Assembly: GCF_000298235.1 (NCBI RefSeq)
Contig: NZ_BAHE01000011.1
Location: forward strand, 186,001-250,000
Direction of reading: 5' to 3'
Source of the DNA: Gordonia namibiensis NBRC 108229
Lineage (GTDB): Bacteria; Actinomycetota; Actinomycetes; Mycobacteriales; Mycobacteriaceae
Length of the DNA stretch: 64,000 nucleotides
Below the pieces are notes generated by a model. That model searched no databases. It saw only the letters and a list, made by a program, of their open reading frames with translations, and had not been told where the DNA came from. Below, in pieces: positions 53,487 through 62,023 of this stretch. How positions within the stretch are numbered: the first letter of the stretch is position 1; each line of letters opens with the position of its first letter. Position numbers and translations under genes: made by a program.

Positions 53487-54571
53487 GTGCGGCCAGGGCC
53501 GCCGGTCTGTCCACCTCGTTCACCGAGCTCGTCGGGATCGAGTACCCGATCGTGCAGACCGGCATGGGCTGGGTGTCCGGGCCATCGCTGACCTCCGCGA
53601 CGTCGAACGCCGGCGGCCTCGGCATCCTGGCGTCGGCGACGATGACCTACGGCGAACTCGAGGCGGCCATCGCCAAGACGAAATCGCTGACCAGCAAGCC
53701 CTTCGGCGTCAACATGCGTGCCGATGCCACCGACGCTCCTGAGCGGATCGATCTACTGATCCGTGAGGGCGTCAAGGTCGCGTCGTTCGCGCTCGCCCCG
53801 AAGCCCGAGCTGATCGCGAAGCTCAAGGACCACGGGATCGTCGTGATCCCGTCGATCGGTGCGGCCAAGCATGCGGTGAAGGTCGCCTCGTGGGGCGCCG
53901 ACGCCGTCATCGTGCAGGGCGGCGAGGGCGGCGGACACACCGGTCCGGTCGCAACCACCCTGCTGCTGCCTTCGGTGCTGGATGCGCTGGCAGCGAAGAA
54001 CATCGACATGCCGGTGGTCGCAGCCGGCGGCTTCTTCGACGGCCGCGGCCTGGCCGCGGCGCTCGCCTACGGCGCCCAGGGCGTCGCGATGGGAACCCGC
54101 TTCCTGCTGACGTCCGACAGCGCAGTTCCCGACTCGGTCAAGCAGGAGTACCTGCAGCGCGGACTGAACGACACCGTCGTCTCGGTGAAGGTCGACGGCA
54201 TGCCCCACCGCGTGCTGCGCACCCCGCTCGTCGAGGCACTCGAGAGCGGCAGCCCGGTCAAGGCACTGTTCGCCGCGGCGCGAAACGCCAACGAGTTCAA
54301 GCAGATGACCGGCATGCGTTGGACGACCATGCTCAAAGACGGTCGCACGATGAAGAAGTCGGGCGAACGGACCTGGCAGCAGGTCATCATGGCCGGCAAC
54401 ACCCCGATGCTGCTGAAGGCCGGTCTCGTCGAGGGCGACACCCGCGCGGGTGTCCTCGCCTCGGGTCAGGTCGTCGGCATGATCGAGGATCTGCCCAGCT
54501 GCGACGAGCTGATCCAGTCGATCATGACGCAGGCCCACGAGCGGTTGAAGACGCTCGGGTCGTTGGGCTGA
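53483..54571 (+). CDS. ipdC: FMN-dependent oxidoreductase IpdC
   Basis: A 362-residue NMO-family flavoenzyme. IpdC introduces a double bond in a HIP intermediate (5-OH-HIC-CoA type). FMN features are IVQTGMGWVSGPSLTSATSN, VIVQGGEGGGHTGPVATTLL and PVVAAGGFFDGRGLAAALAY. ATG 53483 overlaps ipdB. It ends the echA20 operon and is followed by a large hairpin. It corresponds to Rv3553 and is a paralogue of the flavoprotein at 29228. Confidence 0.92.
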   Translation: MSAARAAGLSTSFTELVGIEYPIVQTGMGWVSGPSLTSATSNAGGLGILASATMTYGELEAAIAKTKSLTSKPFGVNMRADATDAPERIDLLIREGVKVASFALAPKPELIAKLKDHGIVVIPSIGAAKHAVKVASWGADAVIVQGGEGGGHTGPVATTLLLPSVLDALAAKNIDMPVVAAGGFFDGRGLAAALAYGAQGVAMGTRFLLTSDSAVPDSVKQEYLQRGLNDTVVSVKVDGMPHRVLRTPLVEALESGSPVKALFAAARNANEFKQMTGMRWTTMLKDGRTMKKSGERTWQQVIMAGNTPMLLKAGLVEGDTRAGVLASGQVVGMIEDLPSCDELIQSIMTQAHERLKTLGSLG

Positions 54572-54582
54572 CACGCCCCCGA

Positions 54583-54629
54583 CAGAGTGCGGGATGGGTG
54601 CCGGATCGCGGCACCCGTCCCGCATTCTG
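54583..54629. terminator. Hairpin after ipdC
   Basis: GCGGGATGGGTGCCG at 54589-54603 pairs with CGGCACCCGTCCCGC at 54609-54623 (one mismatch); outer bases extend it to 54583-54629. There is no T-tract. It lies 17 bases after the ipdC stop and ends the operon. Confidence 0.75.
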
Positions 54630-54667
54630 CGTTCAGGGAGTCGTGAGCGGTTCGGTAGCGTCGGACC

Positions 54668-55465
54668 GTGACGACTCCCGATGTGCTGCGCCTGGACTCC
54701 GTCGACTTCGTGCGGCAGTCCCGCGCAATCCTCAGCGACATCAGCCTCACCATCCGGGCCGGCGAGCGCTGGGCGCTCATCGGTCCGAACGGTGCGGGCA
54801 AATCGACGATCCTGAGTCTGTGCGGCGCGGAACAACACCCGACTCACGGCACCGTGCACGTCCTCGGCCACCAGCTGGGCCGCGTCGAGATCCGGAAGTT
54901 GCGCGAGTCCATCGGTCACGTCAATCCACGGCATCCGCTGCGGTCGCCGCTGTCGATCCGCGAGGTCGTGCTGACGGGCGCGACCGGCACCACCGAACTG
55001 ATGGATCATCGGACGCCCGCGCCGGAGACGCTCGCCCGCGCCGACGAACTGATCGAGATGCTCGGCCTGAGCGCACTCGCGTCGGCATCGTGGACGAACC
55101 TGTCGCAGGGCGAACGCGGCCGGACCCTGATCGCCCGCGCACTGCTGTCCGACCCGCAGCTGCTGTTGCTCGACGAGCCGTCGACCGGCCTCGATGTGGC
55201 CGCCCGAGAACGCCTTCTGCAGACCGTAGACCGACTCCACCGGACACACCCCGAACTCGCGACCGTCCTCGTCACCCATCACCTCGAAGAACTCCCCGAG
55301 ACGACGACGCACGCCGTGCTGGTGACCGGCGGCCGCATCCTCGCCGCGGGCCCGGTCCACGACATCCTCACCACCGAACTGGTGACCGAGTGCTTCGACT
55401 ACCCCATCGAGATCACGCACCAGGACGGGCGGTGGTCGGCGCGGGGTGGGGGCGGCGCGTCGTGA
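54668..55465 (+). CDS. Lone ABC transporter ATP-binding protein
   Basis: A 265-residue ABC ATPase: Walker A GPNGAGKST (near residue 40), signature LSQGERGRTLIARALL, Walker B LLLLDEPSTGLD and the switch His in TVLVTHHLEELPE. No permease is adjacent on this strand, and the ATPase is only distantly like iron-siderophore or ModF-type subunits. It has its own start GTG 54668 behind the ipdC hairpin. Substrate and partner are unknown. Copy 3 of the convergent-gap repeat follows. Confidence 0.85.
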   Translation: MTTPDVLRLDSVDFVRQSRAILSDISLTIRAGERWALIGPNGAGKSTILSLCGAEQHPTHGTVHVLGHQLGRVEIRKLRESIGHVNPRHPLRSPLSIREVVLTGATGTTELMDHRTPAPETLARADELIEMLGLSALASASWTNLSQGERGRTLIARALLSDPQLLLLDEPSTGLDVAARERLLQTVDRLHRTHPELATVLVTHHLEELPETTTHAVLVTGGRILAAGPVHDILTTELVTECFDYPIEITHQDGRWSARGGGGAS

Positions 55466-55492
55466 AGGTCGCTCCTTCGAGGCCCCTTGCTC

Positions 55493-55835
55493 CCTGAGGT
55501 GCGAGCGCAGCGGCCCCCTTGCTCCCTGAGGTGCGAGCGAAGCGCCCCCCTTGCTCCCTGAGGTGCGAGCGAAGCGCCCCCCTTGCTCCCTGAGGTGCGA
55601 GCGCAGCGGCCCCCTCGCTCCCTGAGGTGCGAGCGCAGCGAGCCACGAAGGGCTGCCGACGTCATCTCACCCAGGCCTTCGTGGCTCGTCGCTAACGCTC
55701 CTCGCACCTCAGGCAGCAGTGGGACCCGCTCCTTCGATTTCACGCAGCAGTGGGGCCCACTCCTTCGATTTCACGCAGCAGTGGGACCAACTCCTTCGAT
55801 TTCACCAGCAGTGGGACCCGCTCCTTCGATTTCAG
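55493..55835. repeat. Convergent-gap repeat element, copy 3 (largest)
   Basis: Five tandem 32-bp units (CCTGAGG at 55493, 55525, 55557, 55589, 55621) precede the core hairpin CGAGCCACGAAGG (55639-55651) / CCTTCGTGGCTCG (55676-55688). One inverted CACCTCAGG and then four units of about 31 bp (CAGCAGTGGG at 55714, 55745, 55776, 55806, each followed by TCCTTCGATTTCA) complete it. It fills the 380-base gap between two convergent ABC genes. Confidence 0.9.
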
Positions 55836-55845
55836 GAAGCAGGGG

Positions 55846-57582
55846 TTATGACGACGGCGTGAGCGTCCAGCCTGCGGCGGCGGTGCGCTGATTCCAGAAC
55901 TCGGTGTACCGGCCGCCGCGGCCGAGGAGTTCGTCGTGCGTGCCGATGTCGTCGACCCCGCCCTCGTCGTCGAGGACGACGATCTGGTCGGCGGCGATGA
56001 CCGTGGACAGCTTGTGCGCGATGACGATCACGGTGCTGCGGTCGGCGAGGCGCCGGATGGATTCGGCGACGTGCGACTCGTTCTCCGGGTCGAGGGCGGA
56101 CGTCGCCTCGTCGAAGAGCACGATCGGGGCGTCCTTGAGCAGGGCACGCGCGATCGAGACCCGTTGACGCTCACCGCCGGACAGTGCCGAGCCGCCCTCG
56201 CCGACGACGGTCTGCCAGCCATCGGGCAGGCGGTCGACGATGGAGGTGACGCCGGCGGTCTCGGCGGCCGCGCGGATCTCGTCGTCGGTGGCGTCGGGAC
56301 GGCCGAGTTTGATGTTCTCCCACAGGGTGTCGTCGAAGAGATAGACGTCCTGGAAGACCTGCGACAGCTGCCCCATCAGGGCACCGGTCTCCTGGTCGCG
56401 GACATCGGTGCCGCCGACCTTCACCGACCCGCCGTCGACGTCGTAGAAGCGGGCGATCAGACGGAAGATGGTCGACTTGCCCGAACCCGATGGCCCGACG
56501 AGCGCGGTCATCGTTCCGGGCTGCGCCCGCAGGGACACGTCCCGCAGCACCGGGGTGCCGTTGTCGTAACCGAAGGCGACCTTCGACAGTTCGACCGCGC
56601 CCGGCTCGGTGATCGGTTTCGGCTGATCCGGGACGGGCATGCGGTCGGTGTCGAGGACACCGGTGATGCGGTTGATCTCGTCGGTCGACATGCGCAGCGT
56701 CGAACCGAGTTCGGCGAGTTCGCCGATCGGTCCGAAGAAGCGTGCGGCGAGTCCGAACACGGCGACCAGCAGGGCCGGCTCGATGTGGCCGGCCACCGCG
56801 AGCCAGGCACCGAGGGCGAGGACGGCGCTGAACACGACCTGCACCGTCAGGCCGTTGAGCAGGATGCCGAGGATGGAGCGCCACAGCATCGACTTGCCCA
56901 CGCGCGCTTGCTGACCGAGCGCCTCGGCCAGCGGGACGTGCGCGGAGTCGGCGGCACCGAAGGCGCGCAGCACCGCCTGGCACCGCGCATACTCCAGCAC
57001 CCGGTTGTTGACCTTCACGGCCTCGGCCCGCTTGCGGCGCTCCGCCTTCGACAAGAACTGACTGGACAGCTTGCCGACATACATCAGGACCAGTGTCCCG
57101 GCGACCATCAGCAACCCGATCCGCCAGTCGAAGAAGCAGATCCCCAGCACGACGACCACGGAGCTGACCGTGTTCACCACGACCGGCGTGATGTAGTGCG
57201 CGCCGGTGCTGCCGACGAACATCGTTCCCTTGACGGCGATCTGCGAGACGTCGCCGATACGCTCGCGCGTGAACCAACCGAGCGGCAGCGTGACCATGTG
57301 GTCGCCGAGCCGGTGATGGAGCATGCGCATCGCGTACAGGGCCATCGTCATGCCCTTGAGGGACTGGATGTACGCGCTGACCGCACAGATCAGCACCAGA
57401 ACGGCCAAGGGCCACAACCACTTCGCGGCGGCCGAGAGGTCACCGTCGAGGAGGTTCTCGGTGATCGGGACGAGCGTGAGCATCGCGAGACCCTGGGCGA
57501 CGCCATAGAGGACGACCCAGCTCAGGAAGACGACCATCCGAGCGCGCTCGGAACCCAGGATCGTGTAGAAACCGCGGATCAT
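55846..57582 (-). CDS. IrtB-like ABC half-transporter
   Basis: A 578-residue ABC half-transporter: six membrane helices in about residues 1-320, then an ATPase with Walker A GPSGSGKST near residue 360, signature LSGGERQRVSIARALL and Walker B IVLFDEATSALDPENE. This layout matches YbtQ/IrtB, which form heterodimers for siderophore transport. ATG 57582 overlaps the stop of the partner half-transporter. It probably works with it as one heterodimer. Confidence 0.86.
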   Translation of the reverse strand: MIRGFYTILGSERARMVVFLSWVVLYGVAQGLAMLTLVPITENLLDGDLSAAAKWLWPLAVLVLICAVSAYIQSLKGMTMALYAMRMLHHRLGDHMVTLPLGWFTRERIGDVSQIAVKGTMFVGSTGAHYITPVVVNTVSSVVVVLGICFFDWRIGLLMVAGTLVLMYVGKLSSQFLSKAERRKRAEAVKVNNRVLEYARCQAVLRAFGAADSAHVPLAEALGQQARVGKSMLWRSILGILLNGLTVQVVFSAVLALGAWLAVAGHIEPALLVAVFGLAARFFGPIGELAELGSTLRMSTDEINRITGVLDTDRMPVPDQPKPITEPGAVELSKVAFGYDNGTPVLRDVSLRAQPGTMTALVGPSGSGKSTIFRLIARFYDVDGGSVKVGGTDVRDQETGALMGQLSQVFQDVYLFDDTLWENIKLGRPDATDDEIRAAAETAGVTSIVDRLPDGWQTVVGEGGSALSGGERQRVSIARALLKDAPIVLFDEATSALDPENESHVAESIRRLADRSTVIVIAHKLSTVIAADQIVVLDDEGGVDDIGTHDELLGRGGRYTEFWNQRTAAAGWTLTPSS

Positions 57583-59483
57583 CGCGCCACCTCGTCACTT
57601 CCGACCACGCCGAGCGCGATCTTCTCGTCCTGCCTGGAGGTGCCGGCCTCGTAACTGGCCCACATCGACGCGTACAGACCGCCGTTGGCCACCAGATCCT
57701 CCTGACGTCCCTGTTCGTCGACGTGCCCGCGATCGAGCACGACGATGTTGTCGGCGTGGGTGATCGAACCGAGCCGGTGTGCGATGACCAGGACCGTCCG
57801 CCCGACCATCAGCGCACCGATGGCCTGCTGGATCTGCGCCTCCGACTCCGGGTCGGCGAAGGCGGTCGCCTCGTCGAGAACCAGGATCGGGGTGTCCGCG
57901 AGCAGGGCGCGGGCGATCGAGACGCGCTGCGCCTCACCGCCGGAGAAGTGCGCACCGTCGCCGACCACGGTGTCGTAACCGTCGGGCAGCTCCAGGATCC
58001 GCTCGTGGATCTGGGCCGCACGAGCGGCGTCGTGGACCTGTTCCTCGGTGGCCTCGGGACGGCCGAGTCGGATGTTGTCGCGGACCGTCATCGTCAGCAG
58101 CTGCACGTCCTGCAACACGAAGCCGACGTGTCGGTAGAGCTCGGTGGGAGCGATGTCGCGGACGTCGACGCCGCCGATGCGCACCGATCCGGAGTCGGGA
58201 TCGCCGAAACGCGGCAGCAGGGTCGCAAGCGTCGACTTGCCGCTGCCCGACGGCCCGACGAGCGCGGTCACGGTGCCTTCGGCGAGTTCGACGCTGACGC
58301 CGTCGAGCGCCTTCACCCCGGACGGCACTCCGAGACGCGGCGGATAGGTGAAGTGCACGTTCTCGATTCGCACGTCGTGACCGGCGGGAACCTGGGGGTT
58401 CTCCGGGATGGTCAGCTCGGGTTCGGCGAGCAGGTCGGCGATGCGCAATGCCGCGGCCGAGGCCTGCTGACGGGTGTGGACCGCCGTCGAGACGGTGAGC
58501 AGCGCGGTCGGCAGGATCATCGCGATCAGCGTCGAACCGACCAGTTCGATCGGGGTGACCCAGCCCTTGTCGACGAACCAGTAGCCGACGCCGAGGTTGA
58601 CCAGCAGGATCAGCGGGGCGGAGATGAGGACCGTGGTGATCGCCTGCACGCGCAACATCGGACCCATGTATCCGGCGAAGTCGTCGTTGAACTCGTCGGC
58701 GGCATCGATGAAGCGGCGGTGCGCCTTTCCCGTCTGCCCGAACGTCTTGACCACCGCGACACCGGCGATGAACTCGACGATGGTGGCGCTGATCCGGGCC
58801 ACACCGGAGTCCATCTTCTCCATCTCGGCGGTCAGATCTCGCGCCATGTAGGAGTAGGTCAGGGCATACAGCGGCACCGTCGCGATGGCCAGCAGACCGA
58901 GGCGCCAGTCGAGGATGAAGCAGTAGATCAGCGCGAAGATCGGCGACAGGACCGCCGCGGTCGCCTCGACCTGGGCGTGCGCGACCAGATAGTGCAGGTC
59001 GGCGACGTCATTCTGTACCGATTTGCGCACCGCGCCGGAGCTGGTGCGGCTGAACCATCCGAGCGGGAGCCGACCGAGCTTGTCGGCAATGCGGATTCGG
59101 AGTTGCGCCTGGAGGTCGAGGTCCGCGAAGTGGGTGATCGCCAGCGCGAGGAACGCGAAGAGGGCCCGCGCTGCGAGCCCGCCGACGACGAGCCACACGA
59201 TCAGCCACACGCGGCCGGTGTCGGTCGGTCCAGGCGCCAGCAACGTGCGACCGAGTTCGACGATGCCGATGAAGGGCACCACCGTGGCGGCCGAGGCGAA
59301 GATCTGGACGAACTGGGCGAGAACGGTACGCGTCTTCACCGGCGCCAGGACATCCGCGAGAGCCGTTGACTTGGCCTTGGCTTCCGCGCGGGCCTTGATC
59401 CGCGCGGCCTTCGGATCGTCGGGTGCGTCCCCGGACTCCGGAGCCGGCGCAGGCGCGGCCACTTGTGTTCCGCCAATTGTCAT
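57579..59483 (-). CDS. IrtA-like ABC half-transporter
   Basis: A 634-residue ABC half-transporter: N-terminal Pro/Ala-rich tail (about 45 residues), six membrane helices, then an ATPase with Walker A GPSGSGKST, signature FSGGEAQRVSIARALL and Walker B VLDEATAFADPESE. The DEATAFADPE form is characteristic of YbtP/IrtA-type siderophore transporters, which have the exporter fold but can import. It lacks the siderophore-interacting domain of mycobacterial IrtA. A DtxR/IdeR-like box lies 29 bases upstream. It is downstream of kstR2 on the same strand. Confidence 0.86.
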   Translation of the reverse strand: MTIGGTQVAAPAPAPESGDAPDDPKAARIKARAEAKAKSTALADVLAPVKTRTVLAQFVQIFASAATVVPFIGIVELGRTLLAPGPTDTGRVWLIVWLVVGGLAARALFAFLALAITHFADLDLQAQLRIRIADKLGRLPLGWFSRTSSGAVRKSVQNDVADLHYLVAHAQVEATAAVLSPIFALIYCFILDWRLGLLAIATVPLYALTYSYMARDLTAEMEKMDSGVARISATIVEFIAGVAVVKTFGQTGKAHRRFIDAADEFNDDFAGYMGPMLRVQAITTVLISAPLILLVNLGVGYWFVDKGWVTPIELVGSTLIAMILPTALLTVSTAVHTRQQASAAALRIADLLAEPELTIPENPQVPAGHDVRIENVHFTYPPRLGVPSGVKALDGVSVELAEGTVTALVGPSGSGKSTLATLLPRFGDPDSGSVRIGGVDVRDIAPTELYRHVGFVLQDVQLLTMTVRDNIRLGRPEATEEQVHDAARAAQIHERILELPDGYDTVVGDGAHFSGGEAQRVSIARALLADTPILVLDEATAFADPESEAQIQQAIGALMVGRTVLVIAHRLGSITHADNIVVLDRGHVDEQGRQEDLVANGGLYASMWASYEAGTSRQDEKIALGVVGSDEVAR

Positions 59484-59511
59484 GACCGCACCTTATCGGC
59501 CGCCGACCGAT

Positions 59512-59530
59512 GTAGGGAAAGGTACCCTAA
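59512..59530 (-). promoter_or_regulatory. DtxR/IdeR-like iron box before the IrtAB-like pair
   Basis: On the minus strand TTAGGGTACCTTTCCCTAC matches the iron box TTAGGTTAGSCTAACCTAA at 13 of 19 positions and keeps the outer TTAGG/CCTA arms. It is 29 bases before the transporter start, inside the 57-base gap to kstR2. Confidence 0.5.
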
Positions 59531-59540
59531 CTCTCTGCCG

Positions 59541-60173
59541 TCAGCGGGGCAGGATGCCGTCCAGGACGATCGACAGGTACTGGTCGGCAATCGAGTCCAC
59601 GGTCATCGGACCTCCCGGCCGGTACCAGCGCACGGCCACCCACACCGTGTCACGCATGAAGCGATAGACCAGTTCGACGTCGAGATCCGGACGGAACTCA
59701 CCGTCGTCGACACCGCGCTGCAAGACCGCATGCCACAGCTGGCGGAACTCGACGTTCAGCTCGCCGATGTAATCGAAACGTTCCTGCCCCGACAGCCGCT
59801 TGGCCTCGTCCTGGTAGATCGCGACCGCATTGCGTTCGGCGTCGATGGACTCGAACGACGCGACGACGAGCCCGCGGAGCGTCTCGCTCGCGGAGAGCCC
59901 CGCGCCGGCGATCTCGCGGTAGCGGGCGAAGAGGTCGTCGAGGAAGCGGCGCAGGATCTCGTCGACCATCGACTCCTTCGAGTCGAAGTGGTGATAGAGG
60001 CTGCCCGACAGGATTCCCGCGGCGTCGGCGATGTCGCGGACCGTCGTCGAACGCAGGCCGTTCTCGGCGAACATCCGCCCGGCGGTGGCGAGCAACTCGT
60101 CGCGGCGCGACGAACGAACGGCGGTGTCGGTGCCGGTCTTCGCCTCGGTTTTGGTCTGGCCTCGTGGGGACAC
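59541..60173 (-). CDS. kstR2: TetR-family repressor KstR2
   Basis: A 210-residue TetR regulator. The N-terminal HTH (residues about 25-70) has TTVRDIADAAGILSGSLYHH, and the ligand domain follows with EAKRLSGQERFDYIGELNVE. KstR2 represses the HIP-degradation genes and is released by HIP-CoA. GTG 60173 has AGGAGG four bases upstream. A KstR2-like box lies 31 bases before the start, so it likely represses itself. Confidence 0.93.
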   Translation of the reverse strand: MSPRGQTKTEAKTGTDTAVRSSRRDELLATAGRMFAENGLRSTTVRDIADAAGILSGSLYHHFDSKESMVDEILRRFLDDLFARYREIAGAGLSASETLRGLVVASFESIDAERNAVAIYQDEAKRLSGQERFDYIGELNVEFRQLWHAVLQRGVDDGEFRPDLDVELVYRFMRDTVWVAVRWYRPGGPMTVDSIADQYLSIVLDGILPR

Positions 60174-60204
60174 GCATCCTCCTGGAGAGTCTGCCCATCA
60201 CCCT

Positions 60205-60218
60205 AGCAAGCGCTTGGC
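60205..60218 (-). promoter_or_regulatory. KstR2-type operator before kstR2
   Basis: AGCAAGCGCTTGGC matches AnCAAGnnCTTGnT except for the final base (C for T). It is 31 bases before the kstR2 start. Confidence 0.82.
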
Positions 60219-60281
60219 CGGGAACGTGTGAGACGAACCCGGCCAAGCGGAGATGCTACGCGCTTCTCATGCGCGGCGGTG

Positions 60282-61811
60282 TCACGCGCCCAGGCGCTTG
60301 CGCACCTTCTTGATCGCGCGGGAGTTGAAGAACTTGAACAGCTTGAGCTGCTGATCGGTCATCTTCGAGTCCTTGGCCAGGAACGGCGGGGACATCATCT
60401 CGGCGACCGTCATCGGCAGCGTCGAGAACGCGACCGCGCGGGCGTGGCTGAAGGTCTCGAAGCCGGTCTTGCCGTGGTAGCCGCCCATGCCGGAACGTCC
60501 GACACCGCCGAACGGCAGGTCGCCGCTGAACAGGTGGATGGCGAAGTCGTTGCCGTTGATCGAACCACTGCGGGTGTTGTCGGCCAGCTTCTCGAAGCGG
60601 TCGTTGCGATCGCCGCACCAGTACATGGTCAGCGGATGCGGGTGCGACGCGATGTGGCTGATGACCTCGGACAGCTCGCGGTACGGGTACACGGTCAGCA
60701 CCGGACCGAAGACCTCGTCCTCCTCGATCTTCATGCCGGCCTGGACGCCGGTGAGCAGCGTCGGCGGGATCTTGCGACGCTCGGCGTTCGGCAGCGGCTC
60801 GCCGCCGGGGATGACCTGACGCTTCTCGGCACCCAGCTCGACGGCGTCGTCGATCAGGCCGACGATGCGGTCGAAGTTCTTCTGGTTGATCGTCGCCGTG
60901 TACTGGTCGTTGTCGTAGATCGTCGGGAAGTGCTCGGTCCAGCGTGCGATGACCTTGTCGGTGAACTCACCGAGCTTGGCCTCCGGGACGAAGACGTAGT
61001 CGGGGCACAGGCACACCTGGCCGCCGTTGACCAGGCGCGCGTCGGCGAGCATCTTCGCGGCCTTGTCGATGTCGGCGTCGAGGTCGACGACCGCCGGGTT
61101 CTTGCCACCCAGCTCCAGGGTGACCGGGATCAGGTTCTTGGCGGCCTCCTGGGCCACCGAGGCACCGACCTCGGGCGAACCGGTGAAGAACATGTGGTCG
61201 ACCTTCAGCTTCGCGAAGTCCGAGCCCGAACCGTGCTTCGAGGTGGCGACGGCCAGTTCCTCGATGGAGAAGTAGTCCGGCGCGTACTTGGCGATGACGT
61301 CGGTGGTCTTCGCGGTGATCGACGACGGGCGCATGATCACGCGGTTACCCGCGGCGAAGGCCGATCCGGCGGGGACGATCGTCAGCTGCAGCGGGAAGTT
61401 CCAGGGGCCCATGATGCCGACGACGCCGAGCGGGTCGTGGCGGACACTCTGCTTGTAGCCCAGGAGTCCCTGGACCTTGGCGTACTTGGTCTCGCCCATC
61501 CACTCCTTGACGCCACGACGCTGGTGCGTGAGGTCGATCATGCAGCCGGCGACGTCGGCGGCCAGCGACAGTTCGCGCGGACGTGAGCCGTAGTCCTCGG
61601 TCAGCGCAGCGGCGATCTCGTCGGAGTGGTCGAGCAGCAGCGCAGCCAGACGGGTGATCCGGTCGATGCGGGTGTCGGCGTCGGGAATGCCGTCACGGAG
61701 GAACGCGGCTCGCTGGATCTCGACCAACTCGGTCAGTGTGTGGTCTTCCGACGAGACGCCGCGCTTCGCGATCGGCGCCCCGGTGCTGGTGTGCTCAGCA
61801 GGCTTGGTCAT
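60282..61811 (-). CDS. Aldehyde dehydrogenase (coniferyl/fatty aldehyde type)
   Basis: A 509-residue NAD(P)-dependent aldehyde dehydrogenase. It has PLGVVGIMGPWNFPLQL, FTGSPEVGASVAQEA, the general base in VTLELGGKNPAV and the catalytic Cys in NGGQVCLCPDYVF. Residues near the C-terminus include a basic tail (FFNSRAIKKVRKRL) that may bind membrane. ATG 61811 follows GAGGGG. It lies between kstR2 and fadA6, but has no KstR2 box; its link to steroid use is unproven. Confidence 0.88.
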   Translation of the reverse strand: MTKPAEHTSTGAPIAKRGVSSEDHTLTELVEIQRAAFLRDGIPDADTRIDRITRLAALLLDHSDEIAAALTEDYGSRPRELSLAADVAGCMIDLTHQRRGVKEWMGETKYAKVQGLLGYKQSVRHDPLGVVGIMGPWNFPLQLTIVPAGSAFAAGNRVIMRPSSITAKTTDVIAKYAPDYFSIEELAVATSKHGSGSDFAKLKVDHMFFTGSPEVGASVAQEAAKNLIPVTLELGGKNPAVVDLDADIDKAAKMLADARLVNGGQVCLCPDYVFVPEAKLGEFTDKVIARWTEHFPTIYDNDQYTATINQKNFDRIVGLIDDAVELGAEKRQVIPGGEPLPNAERRKIPPTLLTGVQAGMKIEEDEVFGPVLTVYPYRELSEVISHIASHPHPLTMYWCGDRNDRFEKLADNTRSGSINGNDFAIHLFSGDLPFGGVGRSGMGGYHGKTGFETFSHARAVAFSTLPMTVAEMMSPPFLAKDSKMTDQQLKLFKFFNSRAIKKVRKRLGA

Positions 61812-61968
61812 CGAGATCCCCTCAGGTAGTTCTTGCTGCAGGTCGGACTTGCGGCACGGTGGACATTGAAACAAAAACGTCCGCTTGTCCCACACCATAG
61901 TATGCGCCAGATCACAAGTACATGTGGGCACGTCGGTTGCCAGAAGGGTACGACCGGTACGCCAAAAG

Positions 61969-62009
61969 GTCGAGACCTCGCCCGGGGGATCTTCGGGCGA
62001 GGTCTCGAC
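61969..62009. terminator. Bidirectional terminator after fadA6
   Basis: GTCGAGACCTCGCCCG pairs perfectly with CGGGCGAGGTCTCGAC around a nine-base loop. AAAA precedes it and TTTT follows, giving T-tracts on both strands. It lies 14 bases after the fadA6 stop and downstream, on the minus strand, of that gene. Confidence 0.92.
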
Positions 62010-62023
62010 GTTTTACGCGTGTG

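Noticed and set aside
53753..55420. A 555-codon open frame opposite ipdC and the ABC ATPase
   Set aside because: It covers two well-supported genes and reads as composition-biased antisense sequence without motifs.
57579..59483. Assignment of the ABC pair as a steroid exporter because it is next to kstR2
   Set aside because: No KstR2 box precedes it, and the DEATAFADPE motif and iron-like box point to siderophore-type transport instead.
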